Shown here piece after piece: positions 50,640-62,493 of a DNA stretch of 64,000 nt. The notes under the pieces were generated by a model, which was given only the letters and a program-made list of their open reading frames with translations, was not told the origin of the DNA and searched no databases. A program made the position numbers and the translations under genes. The stretch is from Vesta saturnalis (Eukaryota > Arthropoda > Insecta > Coleoptera > Lampyridae). The stretch spans positions 157,501 through 221,500 of the forward strand of contig JARFJB010001985.1 in assembly GCA_036346205.1 (NCBI GenBank), read 5' to 3'. Numbering within the stretch: the first letter of the stretch is position 1; every line of letters begins with the position of its first letter.

Positions 50640-51600
50640 TTTTTGAAATTAAATTTGTTCGGCATTTTAATTTCTTCTAACACAATAAGCACAATGGAAT
50701 ATAATTCGTTTTAAACGTTTCGCCATTACCTAGCAAATGTTGCAGTGCCAAAGCTTTAGTACACCATCTGGTGCCAAATAATTTTATCAATCTCTTATTA
50801 TTTTTAGCATTTTCGTTCCATATTTGTAGCCTTCTATAAGAAACCGACAAGAAGACGAAAAAAACGTCTTATCTTTGGCATTCACTTGAGTGGCAACCGA
50901 TACTATCAAATTGAGTACATGGGTATAACACCAGTTGTGAATAATATTCGGTAATACTTATTTCAGCAAAACCCTTAAACCCCCATATTTATCTGACATA
51001 TCGGCAGCTACGTCAAAACTACATCCTACAATGTTTTTCAGTCCTAGGTTTAATTTAGTAAATTCCGTTTTAAACATGTTTTTAAGAGACACCGCTGTTG
51101 TTGAGTCAGATGACACCTTATTTATGAGCCTTTTTTAACCATCAACATATCGACAAACAATAGAATATTGCTCAGACACTAACATCTTGCGTAGTATCAA
51201 CTTCAATGCTAAAAATGTTGGCTTCTCTTATTTTACAGGCTATTATATCGTATTTTTGATCAAGCTTCACATAATTCTCATAATTTTTTTACTGAAAAAT
51301 GCCTCTGCCTCTAAATTGAGAACTTCCTTTACGCTCTATAATCTTTTCTACAGAGATGTCTAAGTGCGCTTTAAAGACTTCATCATAGTTAGACAAGAGA
51401 AGAGTTAATCCTAGAAAATTTCCTAGCCATTTCACCGATGAGTCATATAAATTATAAGGGCTTTCGTTAGTAACTCTGTACGCTATCCCTTGTTTTCCAA
51501 TAAATCTTATTATATCTATAACTCTTTTTAATACTGAACGATTTTTTGATATATTTATTTCACAAGCAGCTAGATCTCGATAAATGCGGACTAATCACGC
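50640..51600 (-). pseudogene. hAT-superfamily transposase relic
   Basis: Minus strand from ~51600: NRSVLKRVIDIIRFIGKQGI, AYRVTNESPYNLYDSSVKWL, GNFLGLTLLLSNYDEVFKAH, then KIREANIFSIEVDTTQDVSV, holding the first catalytic Asp of hAT enzymes. Continued in broken frames by LNLGLKNIVGCSFDVAADMS (the C-x-D-G-A-x-N-M motif region, with changes), THVLNLIVS-like residues at ~50920 and LIKLFGTRWCTKALALQHLL at ~50760. This pattern, including the GNFL block, is that of the DUF4371-containing, ZMYM1-like insect hAT proteins. The C-terminal dimerisation domain is missing. Many stops. Terminal repeats not found. Confidence 0.82.
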
Positions 51601-51673
51601 GTTCCTTATTTGACAACTTCGTAGTTAGGTATAAAAATGTAGAATGTACGGTACAATACCAAAAAACGTAAAC

Positions 51674-51777
51674 AAAACTGCTGTAACCTAACAGAATTAG
51701 ATTAGATACACAAAACTACGGTAACCTAACAAAAGTAGATTGGATAGACGAAACTACTGTAACCTAACCGAAAAAAA
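51674..51777. repeat. Three ~42 bp tandem repeats next to tRNA-like sequence
   Basis: AAAACTGCTGTAACCTAACA, AAAACTACGGTAACCTAACA and GAAACTACTGTAACCTAACC begin successive units at about 51674, 51713 and 51757, each with a GATTAGATA/GATTGGATA block in the first two. Confidence 0.85.
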
Positions 51778-51778
51778 T

Positions 51779-51850
51779 TGCATGAGCCGGGAATTGAACC
51801 TGCCGGACCGCGTGTCAGGCGACGAATGTACCACTCTACACCAACCGTGC
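51779..51850 (-). pseudogene. tRNA-Gly-like pseudogene or SINE head
   Basis: The 72 nt minus-strand sequence starts GCACGGTTGGTGTAGAGTGG, has an anticodon arm GTCGC-CTGACAC-GCGGT and a T arm with GGTTCAATTCC (B box), and ends CTCATGC-A. It follows the outline of tRNA-Gly, but the loop would read GAC, the acceptor stem has at least two mismatches and the D loop is longer by a base. It is most simply a decayed tRNA copy. The ~42 bp repeats just 3' of it (minus strand) suggest it heads a SINE or a repeat unit. Confidence 0.7.
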
Positions 51851-54399
51851 TTTTCCATTTTGACGTTGAAACTATTATTTAGACCATTTATTGGAACGCA
51901 CCAATTCCCGCAGCTCTAATTTACTTGCAGCTAATCTAATGCTGCGTCGCGTGTCGTGTGTCGTGTTGTAAAAGTGTAAATAGATGTTTTAAAGCGTTCT
52001 AAATACGAATCATTACAATAACTAGAGAGACAAAACACTCAATAAAAGATAATACCGTTGACTCAGTGGGTAGATTAAATCGAGCCAGGTTCATGCTTTT
52101 TGATTTGCTTAATTACCAACAAATGTCTGCTTAGTTATTTCCACCTAACATCAATATAGCAACTTCAATGTAACAATAATAAAAGTTATCTCGGACGCCA
52201 AGTTATTCTTTATTATTCTCGGATTAACTAAACCGAGGATACAATAAAGAATTCACCAAAATGTCAAAATAAAAGATATTCAAACTATGTTTATTAAGCA
52301 TTTAAATTTGGGATTATATAAAATAAATCTTAAAACTAGTGTTAATACCCTCATACCAATAAATCATTGGGGTATAAATTACCTGTTATAAAATTTGTGT
52401 ACAACTTGTTGAGAACCTCTGTTATCAAAAGGAATGTGAAAATGTAAACCATAGATGATGTAATCTTCGCACAACTGTTGCACAATATGTTGTATTTTCA
52501 ATGTTGTACGTTGTAAACCATACCAAAGTTGAATTTACTTCTTACAAATTTATCTTCATTGAATTTTGAATAATCCAGAATTTATTGCATTCTCTTGAAG
52601 GTTCAAATAAAATGAGATCTAAATTTAGATCTGAATTAAATGCAAAATGCAAAACCATACAGTTATAAATCATTAATAATCAAAAACTTTTTTTTTATTT
52701 ACAACTAAATTAACGAAGAACGTAAAAGATTCGTTACCGTGTGTCGTGTGTCGTGCCAAAATACCGAGGATCTTTGGAACACCGATGATAGTGGCATTGA
52801 CTTGTTCTGTACAACAATGTCACAACAAAGATATTATATTTTACTGCAGTCACCAACAAAGCACATAGATAGGAATTATCAATTGAGGAAATGGAAGGCT
52901 ACAATTTGTTAAAAATCTGTAGTGGAGCAGCATTCATGCTCTTTACTAAATTGACAATTGGAATACTTTGAAATGTTTCAACTAAATATTGTGGAACAGC
53001 TTAACTCCAAGACAATATTGAAATTTAAATGTTTTGATAAAAATGTTTTAGTAGTTAGTTACAATTGACTTACAGTACTTAATCACATTGAAATTTTATT
53101 GTCTTAACCACTTTTTCTAAATTTAACGTTGCTTTATTACGGGTTCTAAATGGCCATTCATATTTATACGCAATAGAAGATTAACAAGAAAGTTACATTT
53201 CTTTGACTTTTTAGTACATAATCAAGGTTTCGTTACAATAAACTATGTCAATCGCTTTATTTACAATGTTGTTAAACTCGCACTCAAACATCGATTATTC
53301 CTGATTTAAATAGTGTGTATAGTTAAATAAATGATTTCTTTTGTGTGTTATTTTTGTGTAGAATAACTGTATTTGTGTACAAACTCTGTCATACTAGCTG
53401 CTAACATGTCAATTTTTTATTTTGTATGGCGTTAGAATCATTTAAGGTTATGATTGTTTTATTAATTATAATTATTAATTTGTCAAAAAATCTTTCATCT
53501 TATTTAAAAGTACATTTATTTTATGAGGATTACCGAATTCTTCTTAATGATCCAATTTCTAGTCAACCATTCCAAACCTGACCTAGATGTGTAACCGTGT
53601 AGAATGTTATTAAAAGCGTAAAAACGTACACAAACCGTTAATATATCATTCAGGACACCTGAACGAACTACCTTGCCAATTTTCACTGTCGATATTCTAT
53701 CAATACCAACCAAGAGCACCGAGTTGAACGATCAAAAGTTATTATCAAACTCCCGGTTAAATTTGTTCGCTCCTTTGGATACTAATAAAGCTTCCCAAAT
53801 TAACAAAATATGTAAAAATAAATTTGTATAAAAAATCAAGAGTACAATATCCTTAAGGCAATGTTTAACTAGGTATTAAAAATGGGCACAGGATTAATGG
53901 ATGTTAAAACGTTATTTTGTTTTTTACAATAGCTTTATGAAACGTTAGCATAAAAGTGTCATTCCGTTAAGCATTTAAAATGCAAACCTTTTAGGGTTAC
54001 TTACACTAAGCGTAATATAGGTTTTTTTTAAGAATTTATAGCATTTTATAATTTATATTTCGTTCTCTCTAATTTGTGCATTTTATTACCATTAAAATAG
54101 AAAGGTAGAAATATTCGAAAGCTAACTGGAGTTTTGCAGTAAACTTTATGGTATGCTATTACAGTTTAACTTATCACATTTATATCTAAAATAATAGATA
54201 ATATAAATGTGAAAAAGAGTAATAAATACTTTTTTTAACCGTTTCAAAAGTAATTAGTGAGGAGGGTTCGATTTACGTCTCTATAGAGCAAAGTGAACAG
54301 CGTGATCACCAATACTAAGATACAAAATTGATACACAATTTATATCGACCAATTCCTTAGGATCGCGAGCGAATAACAACACCTGATTATTTTGAAATA
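51851..54399. other. Non-coding stretch with small palindromes
   Basis: No gene recognised. A perfect 18 bp palindrome AGATCTAAATTTAGATCT lies at ~52616-52633, and an imperfect one (TTCTTTATTATTCTCGG pairing with CCGAGGATACAATAAAGAA) at ~52206-52252. GTGTCGTGTGTCGTG occurs both at ~51951 and ~52740, in direct orientation. Confidence 0.45.
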
Positions 54400-55150
54400 C
54401 TACTATACATTCAACTACTGCCTAACAGCCGATGTCCTTCTTATGGTGTTGGACAGAGAACAAATAAACCGAGAGCGCCAGTTTATGATACTTGGGATGG
54501 AATCGAATTGAAGTTGAAAGTACCGTAACCAAATCCACCAGAGACGAGTTCCGACTACAACATGCTTCAACCAAGAAACGGAGACTGGCTAATGTAGTAT
54601 ATGGACAGACATAGTATTCGGTACGATATTGACCAAATGACGTCTGACCTTCCTCGTGTTGGTAGATGTACTAGGCAAAGGAGAGGATGACGCTCAGATT
54701 CGTATCTCTGTCGCAGGTTTCAGACCGTGTTAGGTTGTTGTGTAGAGCGCGCACGCTGTGTCGAGTTCTCTTATTACCACACAAGTGAATGCAGTAAACC
54801 TCTTACCGAATAGACTGTGCTAACTACAATAGGGACCATCTCGTTAACTTGCGTACAGTTTCCACGTGTCACACAAAAAACAAAGCGTCAGAATAGACAG
54901 TATAGACACTTCCTTCAACTCGAATTAGTGTCAGTTACGTCAAATCGACGGCAATTACGATCGTACACTTCGCTAACACACACAAACTACAGTGGCCTCG
55001 GGGGAGGCCCCAGTACAAATTTGGAAAACCATCGTACCGCGATTTGACTCGAATCGTTGAGTGAAAGGTTCCGTTATTCGGTGCTCAAACGTTTCTTACG
55101 ATGCGGCAGCGTTTTCTCTTGCATAATTAATTGCATAAATTAACAATTAC
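54400..55150 (-). promoter_or_regulatory. CpG-richer block, candidate first exon/promoter
   Basis: Base composition is more even and CpG more frequent than in the flanks. On the minus strand a donor-like TATTCG|GTAAGA lies at 54801-54807, preceded by ATGGTCCCTATTGTAGTTAG in a good start context and, farther upstream, by a 19-codon frame that stops. A hairpin GGCCTCGGGGGAGGCC sits at ~54994-55009. Orientation fits the host gene, whose first exons are unlocated. There is no protein evidence; it could equally be an unidentified repeat. Confidence 0.25.
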
Positions 55151-56163
55151 AGACTATTACTACTTAAATTTTATTTATGATTAAATAAAAAACTTTTAGC
55201 CTTATGACATTGATTAAGCAAGATCTGAACAGGTTAGTGTAGCTTTTGTTAACGACGTCTGCCTCTGGTTCGTCTTTGTTATATAATCAAAGCGCATCAG
55301 ACGTGCAACGGGGTTAACTAGAAATTCTAGCGCATTTTAGGTATCCTCTACATTGAGCTACTTCTTTTCAGTTTTCGATTTTGTTATTGTTTACATTATA
55401 TTATATTAGTTTGTAGTTTTCTTCAGTAAATTGTTCACTAAAGATTGCAGAAGGTATACAACGTGGTGTTTGGTGACGTATCGCCGACCACTTCCGAGAA
55501 AACAACCAGGTAATAGCTGCCATCATAACCATTGACTTCTCTACTTCCCTTTATTAGCGTGTAAAAGATGTTTTGCGGTGCAAGAGGTATTGCTTCCTTC
55601 TTTTTTTCTTATATTTTTGTAAAATTCTTTCACAGGTTGTAACAGCCCTTTCTTTAATAAAGGATCTCGCTTTATACTACTTTTGCTTTTCCCGTTAGCT
55701 ATCAGTCGGAGATGGGGCGGCTCGTGGTTTGGACAACAACAGATTTCTACAAACACTACTTTTATTGCCTATAAAATATACTCCTAAAATGTTCAGCTTA
55801 AATCTAAAAAAATATTTGAAATGTCCAACTTAACACTAAATAAAAAACATAAAATCGGATCTTAGTTTCCTCCAGTGGTTGAACAGTTCGGTGGCGGTTT
55901 CAGCTTGAGTACTGGAATACCTAGTGATAAAATGGTTAACGTAATCCACGGGGTTTGCACGGTAATAATTCCCTAGTTTACTGTAGGAATTTTTTTGACC
56001 CTACTGTGATTACACACTCACGCAAATTAATACTTTACAAAAACAACCTATTTAATTGAGATAGTGACCTTTTAATTTCATAAGGAGATAAATCAAGACG
56101 AGTATTTAAAATTCTCTAACAATGTCAAAACGTTCCTAATATATAAAAGAATATTTCAAAATT
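55151..56163. other. Non-coding stretch, nothing recognised
   Basis: The minus-strand open stretch 55541-55756 has no recognisable domain and no supporting splice context. Confidence 0.35.
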
Positions 56164-56905
56164 ACTATTAATTTTATTAAATATATAAATAAAAACTTTA
56201 CCTCGAGCAGGATTTGAACCTACGACCTGTACTTTTCTAGAGTACTGCGCTATCGAGATTCAAGCCCCAATCGATGTAAATTTTGCCTTTATGTATGTAG
56301 AACTGATGTAAATTCTAAATATAATGAGATTACAATCAAATTATTTATATTAATCGAATGTGAGCCTGTAATATACCAAAGCAACTTGACTATTATTAAA
56401 TTATTATAAGTTTTTGTTATGAACGAATAAGTTCAAAGGTAAATATGTAATTAAAAATTATTATTAATTTTATTAAATAGATAAATAAAAAGTTTACCTC
56501 GAATATGTGTGAATCCTTGCGATAATGCAGGCCTGCATTCCACTAATATAAGTAATTTGATTGTAATCTCATTATATTTAGAATTTACATCAGTTCTACA
56601 TACATAAAGACAAAATCTACATCGATTAAGGTTTGAATCTCGATAGCGCAGTTGGTTAGCGCGGTAATCTAGCAAAGCACAGGTCGCAGGTTCATACCCT
56701 ACTCGAGGTAAACTTTTTATTTATGTATTTAATAAAATTAATAATAATTTTTAATTACATATTTAGCTTTGAACTTATTCGTTTATAACAAAAATTATAA
56801 TAATTTAATACTAGACAAGTTGCTTTGGTATGTGTGAATCCTTGCGATATTGCAGGCTCGCATTCCATTAATATAAGTAATTTGATTGCAATGTAACGGT
56901 ATAAA
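56164..56905. repeat. Cluster of tRNA-derived repeats, inverted and tandem
   Basis: Four pieces are joined: a minus copy (56164-56385) whose D arm is deleted; a minus-oriented tail (56396-56500) cut off at CCTCGA; a plus copy (56503-56800) with an intact 73 nt cloverleaf-capable part at 56637-56709; and a plus head (56814-56902). The tail of one unit (TTCGTTTATAACAAAAATTA, then TAATTTAATACTAGAC) runs directly into the head of the next (AAGTTGCTTTGGTATGTGTG), on both strands, which defines a ~350-400 bp tandem unit. Confidence 0.85.
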
Positions 56906-57668
56906 CGGGTGGTAGAACGGGATTACAGATAAAATTGGCCTTTTTGCCCCGACTAGCCAGCGTATGGGTGTAGGTCAGATGTTGAAAAATTTTGCACATC
57001 CAGAATAGTAAAACGTACGTAAGTCACAATAGGGGATGAAGACAAAATCAATTCGGTTAAGGGCGCCAGAATGTTTGGTAGTCAAAATAAGGGTCGTCGT
57101 GCCAAAATTACGAGTACATAGCGTGTCTAAACATATAAAAAACATACGCTTACCTATCCGCAATCAATCCCAGGTGTGCTGGACAGCAACTCAGCAAACC
57201 ACCTGAAATAGGGCTTCAAAAGCACTACACGCTTGTCAAATAAAAGCGTGTTAAACACTCAATAAAGTTACGTTATTACACCTCAGTGTAAATAATTTGG
57301 CATTAACTAATAATCAAGACAAAACTAAAAAAATAAGCTATAAAATGCACTCTAAACGAATTAATACTCAACTAAAAAATCAAATAAAACACTAAATATT
57401 ATCAACGCTATTAGTCAATAATAAAGAGAAAAAAAACTGTCACTTCGTTACGTTAAAACTAAATTACCGGTAACTTGCAATTTGCAAAAAGAACTTTTAT
57501 GTAACACAAAAGGGTTTTCACATAATTAAAACACATTTATAAAACCTAACAAAGCTATAATAAAATAATAAAAAAAGGATAAATATAAAAATGTAAACAT
57601 ACGATAATGCGTATAAACAAAAAAATACAAAGGCTTAAAAGGCGACAGGATGTCTGATCAGAATGCTG

Positions 57669-57671
<3 letters not shown>
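56906..57671. other. Non-coding stretch, A-rich
   Basis: No gene recognised. From ~57260 to 57640 the plus strand is A-rich and T-poor. Confidence 0.4.

Positions 57672-57713
<42 letters not shown>
57672..57713. repeat. (TA)n microsatellite
   Basis: About 20 TA units. Confidence 0.97.
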
Positions 57714-57715
<2 letters not shown>

Positions 57716-59325
57716 TGGATTATATACCCACACTACAATAGGGTCAATTGCCCTTTAATACTAAAATAAATAACAAAGTGTGAAGGCGGAGCGTCAAAAC
57801 TATAATTAATTACACTAAATAAATTTAAAACAACTTAATTTACCAAAAAAAATACGACACCGCTTTCAAACACAAAAAAATAATTCGAAACACACAAAAA
57901 TCTTGAAATATTCAATAAAGAAACAATATTATATTACCTTACGGTCTAGAATTACACCTCTCCTGTGTTGCCACAGAAAATGATGGTCGGTTACTGCTAT
58001 TACGAAAATGAAATCTTCCTGGTCTGGCAAAAATGATGAATAAAATGTTGCCTATTGTTCTTTGATACACAAACGATTCCTTGATTTAAACTCGTTAAAA
58101 TGTTACTGCATTAATTAAAAACTTCTTTTAAAATATTAATTTGTGCCCTCAATATGCTTGATAACTTTTAGCTTTTAAATGGTTTTATTTCCACTAACAA
58201 TCCAAAAGGTTCATAACTTGATTTATGTAACTATAATTTTAATATATTGCGAAAGTTTCTTTATCTTTAAACACGCTTTGTACGGCAAATAAAGGGCACT
58301 ACAAGAACGTTAATGTTAAAATCCGCAGAAGCGAGAAAAACCAATGAAGTCACCGAAGCACTAATAAAACACGAAGATGTCCTCTAGGTAACTTTACGTA
58401 AAATCGAAATCGGCACTAGGTATATTCCTTTGGTGATGAACAATTTTAATAAAATCCCTTTACAGGTCTTCTTCAGAAGTAGCTTAACTACCCTTGCTAC
58501 ACAAAGTACGTTCGTTAAACACCACAAGGTCCAAAATATTAACGTTCTAAACCACCCCTTAAAGCGTAATAATAAACGGCACCGTACTAGTACACGAGAG
58601 CGCGATCAGTTTCAGAATCAAGCAAATTATTACCAAAAATCCATCTTTGATTTTTGAATCCCACTACTCACAAAAAATCTTATCTACTTTAATTCCACCA
58701 ATTAAAAAAACGGAAGGGGAAGATTTGATACCTCAAACACAAATTTCGTTTCCATCCGTCAGGGCTCGAGATCTTTCAAAAGTTCAAACGTCAGCAAAAG
58801 TAACGTGCAAAGCATCTCTATATTTTTTTTCAAGTGCAAACAATCAGTCCCACATTCAATCTCTATGATTTAAAACCAACATACTCAACAATAAACTGAA
58901 CAACTCTAACTACTCGTCTTTATGTCGCCAATATGACATCATATACATATAAACCTACACTATTTATTTAAATTTTACAAAACTTTCTATTATATTTTAC
59001 GGAAATCAAACGAAATAAACCTTAATTAAACTTATATACAACTATATACAAATAAACGTTACTCAAACTTCTATAAACGAGGAATAATAAGGAAAAACAA
59101 CCTAAATTACGGAATAATAATTTCACAAACAAAAAGACTAAAGCTCGCCACACACCTACCATCCCTAAAGGTCGCAACACACGTTAAACAAATTTACTAT
59201 AAAACTCAATTTGACTTGAAAAAAAAAATATATATATATATATATACGGAATCTAACAAATGAATAAAACTACAAACAAAATTACGCAATACGTATACAG
59301 GGTGTTCAAAATACCCTGACAGCGA
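57714..59325. other. A-rich strand-asymmetric stretch, no gene recognised
   Basis: A-rich, C-containing, G-poor on the plus strand for 1.5 kb, like the untranslated end of a retroelement, but no protein motif confirms this. Short open stretches at 58430-58868 are unidentified. A short (TA)n lies at ~59228-59246 and TACAGGGTGTTC at ~59298. Confidence 0.4.
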
Positions 59326-59540
59326 TCTCATAATATTGAGAATTTAAATCAGTTCTACATACATAAAGACAAAATTTGCATCGATTGGGGCATGAAACTC
59401 GATAGCGCAGTTGGTTAGCACGGTACTCTAGCAAAGTCCAGGTCGTAGGTTCAAATCCTACTCGAGGTAAACTTTTTAATTACATATTTACCTTTGAACT
59501 TATTCGTTCATAACAAAAATTTATAATAAAAGAATATTTC
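59326..59540 (+). repeat. tRNA-derived repeat, head-truncated copy
   Basis: Begins in the head near AATTTAAATCAGTTCTACAT. The tRNA-like part at 59396-59468 keeps TAGCGCAGTTGG and GGTTCAAATCC; the anticodon arm GTACT-CTAGCAA-AGTCC is partly mispaired. The tail lacks the TTATTTATGTATTTAATAAAA segment and goes directly to TTAATTACATATTTACC. Confidence 0.85.
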
Positions 59541-60751
59541 CTTTATATTTATTCTGAGAATTTAACAAAAGAACTGATAACACGGTTATGCTTTCATTGC
59601 CTTCACTCTTATATTGGTCACTGGGTCAAATGTTGTTGGACATCGGCTTTAAAATAAACATTTATCCCATTCAATAAACTGGGACTTAGGTTTCTATAAT
59701 TATGATTGTTGCTTTATTGTAATTAGATACATGGTAGCAGGACGGAATCGTAAATTTAAATTTTTTTACGGGCTTTCTTAATAATGCTTTTACGAAATAG
59801 GATATTTTCGTAAGTATTTACGGTAGTATACAAGAGTTTTAGTTTTTATACTTTGCATTGGTACGAAAGCTGTTATGAAACTGTTTTGAGTTTCATAAGA
59901 AACAAAAACGGTGCTATAATAAAAATACTAGAAGCAGTAGAATTTATTTTTATAACTGGCGACACTCGAACTGTAGTGACAACCGTCCGTCTAATTAAGT
60001 TAATATTGAAAAATAAAAAACAATTCATAGGAAAACCCCCCATAGAAATGAAACTCCTATGCTGAAGGTGAAAAATTATTTAATACTTCGTTGATCAGAC
60101 ACTTGGCGATAGTGCCTAATTTTGTTACTTGGCGATAAATTTAAATTCAATCTGTTCCAAGTTTTGTGTATTAACCACAGCTATTTCGATGTATGCCAAT
60201 ACATAATTACAACATTTACAAACTATAAAGTTATCAATTATAAAGAAATCAACTTTATAGCTTTTGAAAATGATGTAATGAAAGCTTGCATCGAAACAGC
60301 TGTAATTAAATAAAAATAAATAAAAACTACGAAAAATGTGGTGATACAAAGGAGGATATGTATGATACCATATTACAATGGTGACACTTCACATTATTCA
60401 ATCTAATTTGAGAATATGATCTACATAAATCCCTTCATACAATTTATAATCTGATTAATACATTTTGTGTAGGAAAAGCCGCCTCAGGTTGTGACGAGTT
60501 TATTAAACGTGATACTTAACTGTACCAGTTTTCTGAGGTTTACAAAGTAATTGTTTCACAAATGTCGCCACTATTTGGAAGTTACATGTTTACAATGATT
60601 TAAAATGTATACATAAATCACATATAATACAGGTCTCGTATAGTACAATAGTAAAATAATAGATACTAATTCTACATCGCAAAATCACCTTACACATTCA
60701 GGTAGAAAAGGTTGTTACGATTACAAATTTAAGGTGAGCAATAATAAACGT
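59541..60751. other. Non-coding stretch, nothing recognised
   Basis: Open stretches at 59853-60065 and 60122-60313 show no domain; both strands are open over the latter, as expected of AT-rich chance frames. Confidence 0.35.
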
Positions 60752-60845
60752 AATTAAAATTTATTATTAATTTTATCAAATACATAAATAAAAAGTTTAC
60801 CTCGAGCAGGATTTAAACCTACAACATCTACTTTGCTAAAGTTTG
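60752..60845 (-). repeat. tRNA-derived repeat, 3' fragment
   Basis: Tail and T arm only (TTTACCTCGAGCAGGATTTA), breaking off inside the anticodon arm. Confidence 0.82.
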
Positions 60846-61339
60846 CCACCAACATAATAAGATTTTTTTTTATTGGTGCCCCATTTTACTGATTTAAAGC
60901 ACGCCTTGGCGCGTTTAAATCGAACTTTCAAAAGCGCGCCTTTTAAAGTTACCATGGAACATCAACAACTCCAGAAACGTGAAGTCTGAATGACAATTTT
61001 TTTATTATTGATCTGACAGGAGTGCCTTGTAACGTCAAATAAAATATTACTAATAAATTCAAAACCTTTATTTAAACATTATTTAACACTTTTAATTTTA
61101 TAAATGAAAATTGATAGTGTTAGATATATTAGTTTTTATTTTCATATTTTACATTATTAGTTCTTGTTTCCATTTTTTGTATTAATAATATTAGTATTTA
61201 TGATTCCAAGGTGCACCAGTAAAAAAAAATAGCGTAAAGTATTCGTGGATAACTGGTCTTTAAAACATTTACTCTATTTCGAGCCCTCCGGCTGCGTGTG
61301 TTAAAGACCTTTTTATTCATTTTACTTTAATATACTAAT
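60846..61339. other. Non-coding stretch with local inverted repeat
   Basis: Around 60898-60952 AAAGCACGCC/GGCGCG and GCGCGCCTTTT motifs form a GC-richer imperfect palindrome. No gene seen. Confidence 0.35.
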
Positions 61340-61493
61340 ACATCTCTTGACATGAAATGCTTTTAAATCTAGGGTCTGCGTGTTCCATCCAAACATCAAA
61401 TAACTGTACATTAGCAATTAGATAACGATGCCTAGGGTGGACATTATCCGTACAACCTCTTACACTGCAAGGCTTACGTTTCATAGTTGACAT
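61340..61493 (-). pseudogene. THAP-like zinc-finger fragment
   Basis: Minus-strand frame MSTMKRKPCSVRGCTDNVHP, then RHRYLIANVQLFDVWMEHAD and FKSISCQEMYI. The C-x4-C start, HRYP-like turn and W...A motif match insect THAP-type fingers of transposon origin, although the closing C-x2-H is not reached before the stop. It probably is the first exon of a P-like element. TGACGTCA occurs nearby (61678), as in the P/THAP element at 9125-11333. Confidence 0.6.
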
Positions 61494-61609
61494 TTTCCTA
61501 AACGCAAAGACTAAGGCGCTTATATGTATCAATCACAATTTGTTGTTCTAAACTTAAAACAACACTAGTAGAAGAGGGACACCATCCGTCATCTTGGATT
61601 TGCTGGGGA

Positions 61610-61870
61610 AAATCCAACTTTCACTTTTTTACGTCACAAGCCGCCGAGCTGTGAGGCACCTCGCCTTTCACTTTTTGTGACGTCATTTGTCCTTGGGAAT
61701 TTCCGAAGACGTAATTAGGCCTGGTGATTTATGAGGTAATCCAGCTTGAGGTTTTCCGATGACGTAATTAGTTCTGGGGATTTCCGATGACTACACCTTT
61801 CACTTTTTACGTCACAAGCCCCCGCGTTGTGGGGCACTTCACCTTTCGCTTTTTACATGCCCACGTGGGG
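61610..61870. repeat. Imperfect ~175 bp direct repeat
   Basis: CTTTCACTTTTTTACGTCAC followed by AAGCCGCCGAGCTGTGAGGC at ~61618-61660 recurs as CTTTCACTTTTTACGTCACA / AGCCCCCGCGTTGTGGGGCA at ~61797-61840. Both are GC-richer than their surroundings. Confidence 0.75.
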
Positions 61871-62039
61871 ATCGTATTTTTTCACCCTATGGTTTCTCTT
61901 CGGAGGGCACTTTCAACCCTTGATTTTCAACCTAATTAGAGCCCTTTTGGTTGTGTTAAGAACTTTTTGTCAGTTCACACCTATGACTTCTTTTCGGTGG
62001 TCATTTTTAACCCCTTGATGGAATTTTCACCTTAACTAC

Positions 62040-62440
62040 GAACTCTTTGGCAGTTTAGCTCCTGGAAGGTACGTAAATGCGTGTGTATACAATGTTCTAA
62101 TAAGGGGCCCTAATGCTAACTTGTCAGACATGTGTAGATCTTCAAAGCTTGTTCTCGGGCCTTCGCCCCCTATCTCGGCCCCTGGTTGGAAATGGTATGG
62201 GGCCCTAACCTTGTATATAAGCGCAGAAGATAGCTCTTGGGCCTTGGCCCGTATCATAGCCCCCTTGGTGGAATTGTATGTGGGTTCTAACCTAATCTTA
62301 CATTTGTAGGCCTTCGCCCCCCGTCATAAAAAATTGTATTCTAATAAGGGGCCCTAGCCTTGTAAGACAGGACCTGTATTAGGGTCTGCGCACCGGCCCC
62401 CTTTGAGCTAAAATTTATCTTTAGCGCCATCTAGTGGCGT
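62040..62440. repeat. Diverged satellite block, left part
   Basis: Contains CCCTAATGCTAACTTGTCAG, TTCTCGGGCCTTCGCCCCC, GCCTTGGCCCG, and TTGTAAGACAGGACCTGTAT, the same landmarks as the array at 63531-64000, in ~80-150 bp spaced, degenerate copies. Confidence 0.75.
62424..62439. promoter_or_regulatory. CTCF-like site
   Basis: GCGCCATCTAGTGGCG; its complement CGCCACTAGATGGCGC fits the conserved CTCF core CCASYAGRKGGCRS at every position. A weaker match lies at ~63918-63934 in the right satellite. Occupancy is unknown. Confidence 0.5.
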
Positions 62441-62493
62441 ATAGACTAATGAACATTTTCTATAATAGAAGTTGATCATGCACACCTCTCTCT

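Noticed and set aside
51779..51850. A functional tRNA gene.
   Set aside because: Acceptor stem mismatches, longer D loop and an anticodon that disagrees with the tRNA-Gly body indicate a pseudogene or SINE head.
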